Shown here piece by piece: positions 19,340 to 24,181 of a stretch of 24,181 bases of DNA (positions are counted from its first letter, which is position 1; every line of letters starts with the position of its first letter). The notes under the pieces were generated by a model that ran no database searches, was not told the origin of the DNA, and saw only the letters and a list, made by a program, of their open reading frames with translations. Position numbers and translations under genes: made by a program. Source of the DNA: Phaeoceros laevis. Taxonomy: Eukaryota > Anthocerotophyta > Anthocerotopsida > Notothyladales. Location of the stretch: the NCBI GenBank assembly GCA_049999765.1, contig JBNGIQ010009065.1, positions 52,751-76,931 on the forward strand. Reading direction: 5' to 3'.

Positions 19340-20127
19340 GAAGTGTCCACCTCACAACACGAACACTTTTCCGTTCCGGTATATTGAAAGCAGCTCTCGT
19401 CTCCGCTGTTGTTGGAGTTTGAAATAGCAATAGCAGCATGACAGTCCGTACACACTACGAGATTCTTCACCACGCGGATGGGCGTGACTCTGGATATTTG
19501 AGTAGGGCACATCCAACAGCCACCTGAGGTATGTCCTACAACACAGATTCAAGACGGGGTACGTACCCTTCTTCATTCGCATAACAAGACCTTGCAGCTT
19601 GGTATACATGTCTTGGCTTTCAGGATGTTTTCCATCACCCACCGCAAATGTGCCTTCTTTAGGGCCAATGCATTTGGAAATTGGATCATGGACTTGCTTA
19701 CCCTTTTCTAGTCTTGCAGCACTTCCAGAAACCTTGAGGAGGGACTAGGGCGTGACAGCATCGGGTAAATTGGTGCTATCCCGTTGCATACTTCCGTGAA
19801 GAGCAAGGACTTCTTGACCAGGTCCATGGTTGGCCTATCCTGCGATTCTACATTCCATGTCACACATCCCTGGCTGGCAGATTGTCGAACACTCTGCGAG
19901 AATCCGTTAATTTCTTGCATTTTGAACACACAAGACAGATTCTCTGCAGCTGTGCATGCTTTCCGGACTGCTACAGATATAGATAAATGTGTGTGTCTGG
20001 AGGTGACACTCTCATCTGTTGGTAGAATTGTGTGGCACGCCTTGGCTGTCCACGCCGAGCATGAGCCAAAATGATTGAAGCCCAGAGACCTTGCTAAAGA
20101 CCTGTGTTGCTTTGTGCAACCGCCCAT
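19340..20127 (-). pseudogene. Decayed PPR-DYW gene fragment
   Basis: Pieces of a PLS-PPR protein appear in several minus-strand frames with stops and gaps between them. At about 20000-19940 there is SVAVRKACTAAENLSCVFK (L-motif-like). Near 19870 CVTWNV is P-motif-like. At about 19720 LEKGKQVHDPISKCIG is an L-motif. Then FAVGDGKHPESQDMYTKLQGL lies at about 19650-19590 (E+/DYW linker) and PIRVVKNLVVCTDCHAAI at about 19500-19440 (deaminase CxxCH). Only weak traces of the final CSC region remain. The fragment carries classical CxxCH wording, so it may derive from a different DYW gene than the intact one at 5455-8466. Exact ends are uncertain. Confidence 0.75.
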
Positions 20128-21701
20128 GAGAAGAAAGAGCTGCGCTCTCTGTCAATTGATATCAAGCACCCACACTCACTCCCTTGCTACATTCCAGCAT
20201 GTGTTTAGGTTTTGTAGTTCAAATGTCACAAGTACTACTTAGAGATGAAGAGAGATACCTGCGTTACAGGAAGCTGCATAATGAGGATCTTGTTCATCTT
20301 GTTCAATGTCATGCGGTTAGGTTGATGGCAAGCTGGCCACTAATATCGTGCTTTCACTCGAATCATTTTGATGTCCTTTTTGTGCAGGATATCTCCTTTG
20401 AATTAGAGTGAAGGAACAGGGCTGATGCATAAGATTGGAAGGTCGCGAATAATACAATCAAGGCAGGGAGAATGTAGCAGCGGTGCGGGAGAAGTGGCAT
20501 TCTGAGTTCGGGGAGAAAAGGTATGGGGACAGCATTCCGGGTTCAAAGCAACGACTATGTCTGTCAATTCTGGAGCATTATTTGGACTCCGTTCAGTTTG
20601 GTGGTCGTTCACTTGGTGAAGGCCACTGCTGCTATAGCTTCCTAGTCCCTGACTCTCCCTAACATAGCAGAGAAGATGATGCAACTATATACATGGAAGA
20701 GACTTGTTTTCCTGCGTTGTGACGCACAATGTCATTAAATAAAAATCCTCCTTCGGGACCTGGCTCTGTACATGGGACACAGTACGAACAGATCTAGATA
20801 CCAGTCTAGAGAAGGTGGATGAAAGAAAATTGGTATTGTCTAGTTGCCGAGGTGAACTCAGGCTGGGCAGGCTGCCTTGACAGGCATCCACCAGTTCTCG
20901 TCATGATAATTTTTTCCTACCCATGCATCCTGTCAACCAAACAGCAAAGGCTTCCCTGCTGAACCGTCCCTGCACTGCTCGCTGTGTGACGAGTCAACTA
21001 CTGACTACCTGCCAAACGCCTGTCTCCCTCACCATCACCGAGCAGGCAAGACGTGGCCTTCAGGGAACCTGTGCAAGCTAAATGTGGCAGGATTGAGATG
21101 CATGCTTCGAGGCATTGCTTTTAAGTTGAGATGATTTCACGCTGAATCTCACCGTCGGAGGTGATGCTCAGTAGGAATGACCCGTCGGACTGTGCTACAA
21201 ACTTTTGCAACGGCAAACCAGCTTGTTGGGTGGGGGGGGAGAGGTTGTAACCAATTCCTTGTGCTGTAGGTCTGCACAAACGATACGACCAAACAATCCA
21301 ACAACAATAGCTCGGAAGCTCTTGTAGGTACTCTGCCCAGGATGACTGTGAGCAGTGACTGAAGCTTCAAGCAAAGCACATAGCTAGTTCAAGGGTTCTT
21401 ACCGAGCAACAGAACCTGCTTGGCCTGTGGAGACAGCCTGCAGCTCACACGATCACCAAAAGACAGGAAGCCTAAGTGCCACTCTAAGCTGGAAGTGCCC
21501 TCTTTGCCGGGACATCGGACGTCCTGCCGCCCCAATTGGCTTATCCTTTTTCACCTTAACAGTTTAGGAGAGGCACACGCAAAATCCGCCACACTGGTGC
21601 TACCAAACAGGTCGTCCATGCTGCTCAGATTAGGTCCCGAGTTGGTTGCCATGATCGCCCGTGAGCCTCTTCTGTTACCCACGTTTTCTTCGAGCTAGCT
21701 C
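20128..21701. other. Intergenic region without recognised gene
   Basis: About 1.6 kb in which open frames are short (under 95 codons) on both strands and carry no recognisable domain. No long repeats, tRNA-like folds or transposon ends were seen. The right end leads into the promoter of the proline-rich protein gene. Confidence 0.45.
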
Positions 21702-21702
21702 C

Positions 21703-21710
21703 TATATAAA
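21703..21710 (+). promoter_or_regulatory. TATA box of the proline-rich protein gene
   Basis: TATATAAA in the context CTCCTATATAAAACAAATGG lies about 250 bp upstream of the predicted ATG at 21958. A transcription start near 21735 would leave a leader of about 220 bases. The match is strong and correctly oriented, but promoter function is inferred. Confidence 0.55.
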
Positions 21711-21957
21711 ACAAATGGCCAGCACTCCCCCAAGCTGTAGCTGCTCAGCTGGACAGGGCATGTCAGTGCGTACCCTGTCTGTAGCGCTCCAAGGTCAAGC
21801 CGTGATCCGGACCAATGACTTGACGCCCATTGCACCAATCCTGGGCTTGTGAGCATCAATGGCGGAGTCTGGTGGGCCTTTGCGTTGAATGCAGCATTGC
21901 TGCTCCACTCAGAATCACAGCAGCAGTAGCTCCTCAGTCTCCCAGAGTCTGCGGAGT

Positions 21958-24181
21958 ATGGCAGCTGCTTACAGGGTTGGGATGTGGCTTCGAAGAGTTC
22001 TACTCCTCGCTATATTGCTCAACTCGAATGCAGTGAGTATTGCAGTCCCCCACGGTAAGTGTTATTCCCGTTTTCTTTCTTTCAGCATGTAGATCATGTC
22101 GGGTGGCAGACCCTCTTACTCGGTAATCTCCGATAGGGGACGTCGGATCGGATGATAACCCGCGAGGAGTGTGGGGATCGAACAAGCAACAGAACTATAA
22201 TGGACGAGGTGCGAGTGACTCAAATGGCCATAAAGCATCAACACTCTTGAGCAAAAATAACTGGCACGTATATCAGTTCACGCCATCCAGAGTCGAATTC
22301 GCATCTAGACCGGGCCATGGACTTCAGGTGGATGGTGCTTCTCGAAAAAGCTCGGTAACACAGATGCCAACGTATGCTATTCGGTCGAGTTCTCGTCCAC
22401 CTCATCGAAGCTTACCAAACCAATTATCACTTCCTTCTTTACCTCCGACCTCAAGTTTGCAATTGCCTCCACCCCTTCCTTCTCTGCCTCCACCCCTTCC
22501 TTCTCTGCCTNNNNNNNNNNTGCCTCCACCCCTTCCTTCTCTGCCTCCACCCCTTCCTTCTCTGCCTCCACTCCTTCCTTCTCTGCCTCGATTGTCTCCA
22601 CGCTTACCTTTCATCCCACCGTATACTCAAGTCGTTCCCCCATTGCTTCAACCGATTTTGCCTTCTCCACTTGCAGCCAATGTCCCGCTACCTTCTTCAC
22701 CACTTCTTCCTTATATACCCCCTTTGAAAGTTCCTCTTCCTCGTGACCCTATTCCCTACCCAACCAATTCGCCTGCCCCTTCGCCCTCTAGAAAGCCCAG
22801 CCCTCCTCCTCGTCAAGTGCAGAGACCTTCATCCAACATTCCATCTCCTGCTCCCAGTCCCCCATCCTCTACCAGACTTGTATCTTCTCCTCGTCAAGTG
22901 TCGAGACCTTCATCCAACATTCCATCTCCTGCTCCCAGTCCCCCATCCTCTACCAGACCTGTATCTTCTCCTCGTCAAGTGCCGAGACCTTCATCCACCA
23001 TTCCATCTCTTGCTCCCAGTCCCCTATCCTCAACCAGACCTGTACCTTCTCCTCGTCAAGTGCAAAGTCCGTTGTCCAAGATTCCCTCCTCTGCTCCTAA
23101 TCCTACCCCGTATGCTCGACCAGTCTCTTCTCCTCGTCAACTAAACGGACCATCATCTTCTAACCCGTCTCATGCTCCTCTGTCGCCTTCAGCGAAACCT
23201 ATCGGTTCTCCTCGTGCAGTGCAAAGACCCTTGTCCAGTGCTCCATACTCTATTTCTGGTCCTTCCCCCTCCGCAAGACTTGTCTCTTCTCCTCGTTCAG
23301 TGCAAGGACCATTGTCCAGGACCACATCTCCTGCTCCGGCTCCTTCAACAAAATCTATCTCTCCTTCTCCTCGTCATGTGTCTCGACCTGCCTCTATCTT
23401 TGTGCCAACACCTGCTCCACAACCAAGATCATCTCCAAGATCATCTCCGAGATCAAGCTTTTCAAGAAGATCACTTGCGAGTAACAGGTGGATAAACCCA
23501 TCCAAGTTCAAGCCCGCAGTTGTATCTGAAAGTATTTTCCAGTCACCCACAAAACAGAACATTCCAGATACTCAGTTTCAAACTCCCCATTTGCTGTCAA
23601 TTTCTTTAGCAATGCATCGACTTAAAATGCTAGGTTCCAAGAGTCGTAGGTCACTCTACAACGGAACTAAATTGGGCTTACCTCTTCCACTTCCTCTTCC
23701 CCTTCCTCCTTTGCTGTCTATACCTCCGTTGTTTTCGACACCTCCCTTGAGCCTTGCCGTCCCTCCTTCGTCTTCCACACCTCCTCTCTCTTTGTCAACT
23801 CCACTACCCTCGGCACTTCCTGTTCTTATTTTACCTCCGTTAACCTCAATATTACCTCTCCCCACGTTGACTCCATTACCATCTGTACCACCTCTTCCTT
23901 CTCTTTCTCCATTGCTTTCGATACCGCCTTTGTTGCCTCCATTATCACAAGTACCACCTCTTTCAAGCTCTATATCTCCTTTGCCATCTCTTGGGACTCT
24001 GCCTCCCGTTGGAAGTTTACCCTCATTGCCTCCAATCGGGACTTTGCCTCCATTAGCTTCTAGTCCAATTCTTTCGATACTCCCATCACTAGAACCTCTT
24101 CCTACGCTGCCTCCATTGCCATCTATACCGCCTCTGGCAAGCTTAATTCCCCCTTTACCTTCACCACTACCTCTTGAAAGT
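21958..24181 (+). CDS. Secreted proline-rich repetitive protein (partial, 3' end outside window)
   Basis: Exon 1 (21958-22054) encodes a signal peptide (MAAAYRVGMWLRRVLLLAIL). An 82-bp GT-AG intron (GTAAGT...GATAG, 22055-22136) joins in phase 1 to exon 2, from 22137, which is open to the window edge (about 715 codons in total, counting the 10-N gap). A polar spacer of about 110 residues is followed by LPPPLPS heptad repeats at 22463-22588. Eight roughly 27-residue repeats follow (core SSPRQVxRPSSxIPSPAPS, 22802 to about 23440), then a basic segment (RSSPRSSPRSSFSRRS). A non-repetitive linker precedes a Leu/Pro tail of short LP, PPL and SIPP units from 23680. Composition fits a structural cell-wall protein of the proline-rich or extensin-like kind, but I recognise no named family. 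Prolines in SP and PP contexts could be hydroxylated. Confidence 0.8.
22463..22588 (+). repeat. 21-bp coding tandem repeat (LPPPLPS) with assembly gap
   Basis: Five nearly identical copies of a 21-bp unit (TGCCTCCACCCCTTCCTTCTC) are visible, two left and three right of the 10-N run. The last copies show C-to-T changes. Each unit keeps the reading frame and encodes seven residues. Confidence 0.9.
22511..22520. other. Assembly gap of 10 N inside the 21-bp repeat
   Basis: The run of N interrupts the repeat. With 10 bases, the broken unit would span 15 bp instead of 21; 16 missing bases, or 16 plus multiples of 21, would keep the period. Either value leaves the downstream frame intact. The true copy number is unknown. 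Confidence 0.95.
22802..23440 (+). repeat. 81-bp coding tandem repeat (SPRxV units), about 8 copies
   Basis: Copies begin near 22802, 22883, 22964, 23045, 23126, 23204, 23285 and 23363, so the spacing is 81 bp except one unit of 78. The first three copies are almost identical and the later ones diverge, which suggests recent expansion at the 5' end of the array. Confidence 0.9.

Noticed and set aside
20184-21852. Short plus-strand frames between the PPR fragment and the proline-rich gene
   Set aside because: All are under 95 codons with no domain, signal peptide or codon pattern suggesting a gene.
22802-23440. CRISPR-like repeat array
   Set aside because: The repeats are contiguous, in frame and protein-coding, with no spacers, in a plant gene.
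22374-23865. Other-frame and minus-strand open frames (Glu/Gly-rich or Leu/His-rich)
   Set aside because: They are shadows of the repeats; only the plus frame joined to the signal-peptide exon stays open through the whole region.

Overview
The window is nuclear DNA from a land plant. It holds multi-exon genes with GT-AG introns of about 80-330 bp, a large PLS-type PPR gene, an ARM/U-box gene, a GH27 alpha-galactosidase, a SKU5-like cupredoxin and PLATZ zinc-finger remains. The PPR protein carries a DYW domain with a KP dipeptide in the PG box and a terminal Asp-Arg-His. This combination is known to me from plants with 'reverse' U-to-C organelle RNA editing, so a fern is the best guess, with a hornwort or Isoetes-like lycophyte as alternatives. 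Species cannot be read from the sequence. The window is gene-dense, has only small transposon traces and contains one 10-N assembly gap.

Layout. (1) 1-4458, minus: an N-terminal helical domain + U-box + very long armadillo-like region. The last exon is open for 931 codons and runs off the left edge. (2) 5455-8466, minus: an intact single-exon 1003-aa PPR-E1-E2-DYW protein of the KP/DRH type. (3) About 8463-9132, plus: the 3' end of a LINE-like ORF, head to head with the PPR gene. (4) 9468-12282, minus: a nine-exon, 641-aa type I membrane protein with VWA_N, VWA and Cache-like parts, resembling animal alpha2-delta/CACHD1 proteins. All intron phases fit. (5) 13063-14373, minus: a two-exon secreted alpha-galactosidase. 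(6) 15145-16932, plus: an intronless SKU5-similar protein, sharing a 771-bp divergent upstream region with (5). (7) 17445-19184, minus: a PLATZ gene broken by two frameshifts, one caused by a 19-bp tandem duplication, plus loss of a zinc ligand. (8) About 19340-20127, minus: a decayed PPR-DYW fragment. (9) 21958 to the right edge, plus: a secreted proline-rich repetitive protein with a TATA box, one intron, 21-bp and 81-bp coding repeats and a Leu-Pro-rich tail.

There is no operon logic here. Alpha-galactosidase, the SKU5-like protein and the proline-rich protein are all predicted to be secretory or cell-wall proteins. The PPR protein should act in an organelle. The VWA/Cache protein is a surface or endomembrane receptor or channel-subunit-like protein of unknown role in plants. 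The most interesting items are the KP/DRH PPR protein, as a candidate U-to-C editing factor, and the plant alpha2-delta-like protein with an altered metal site.
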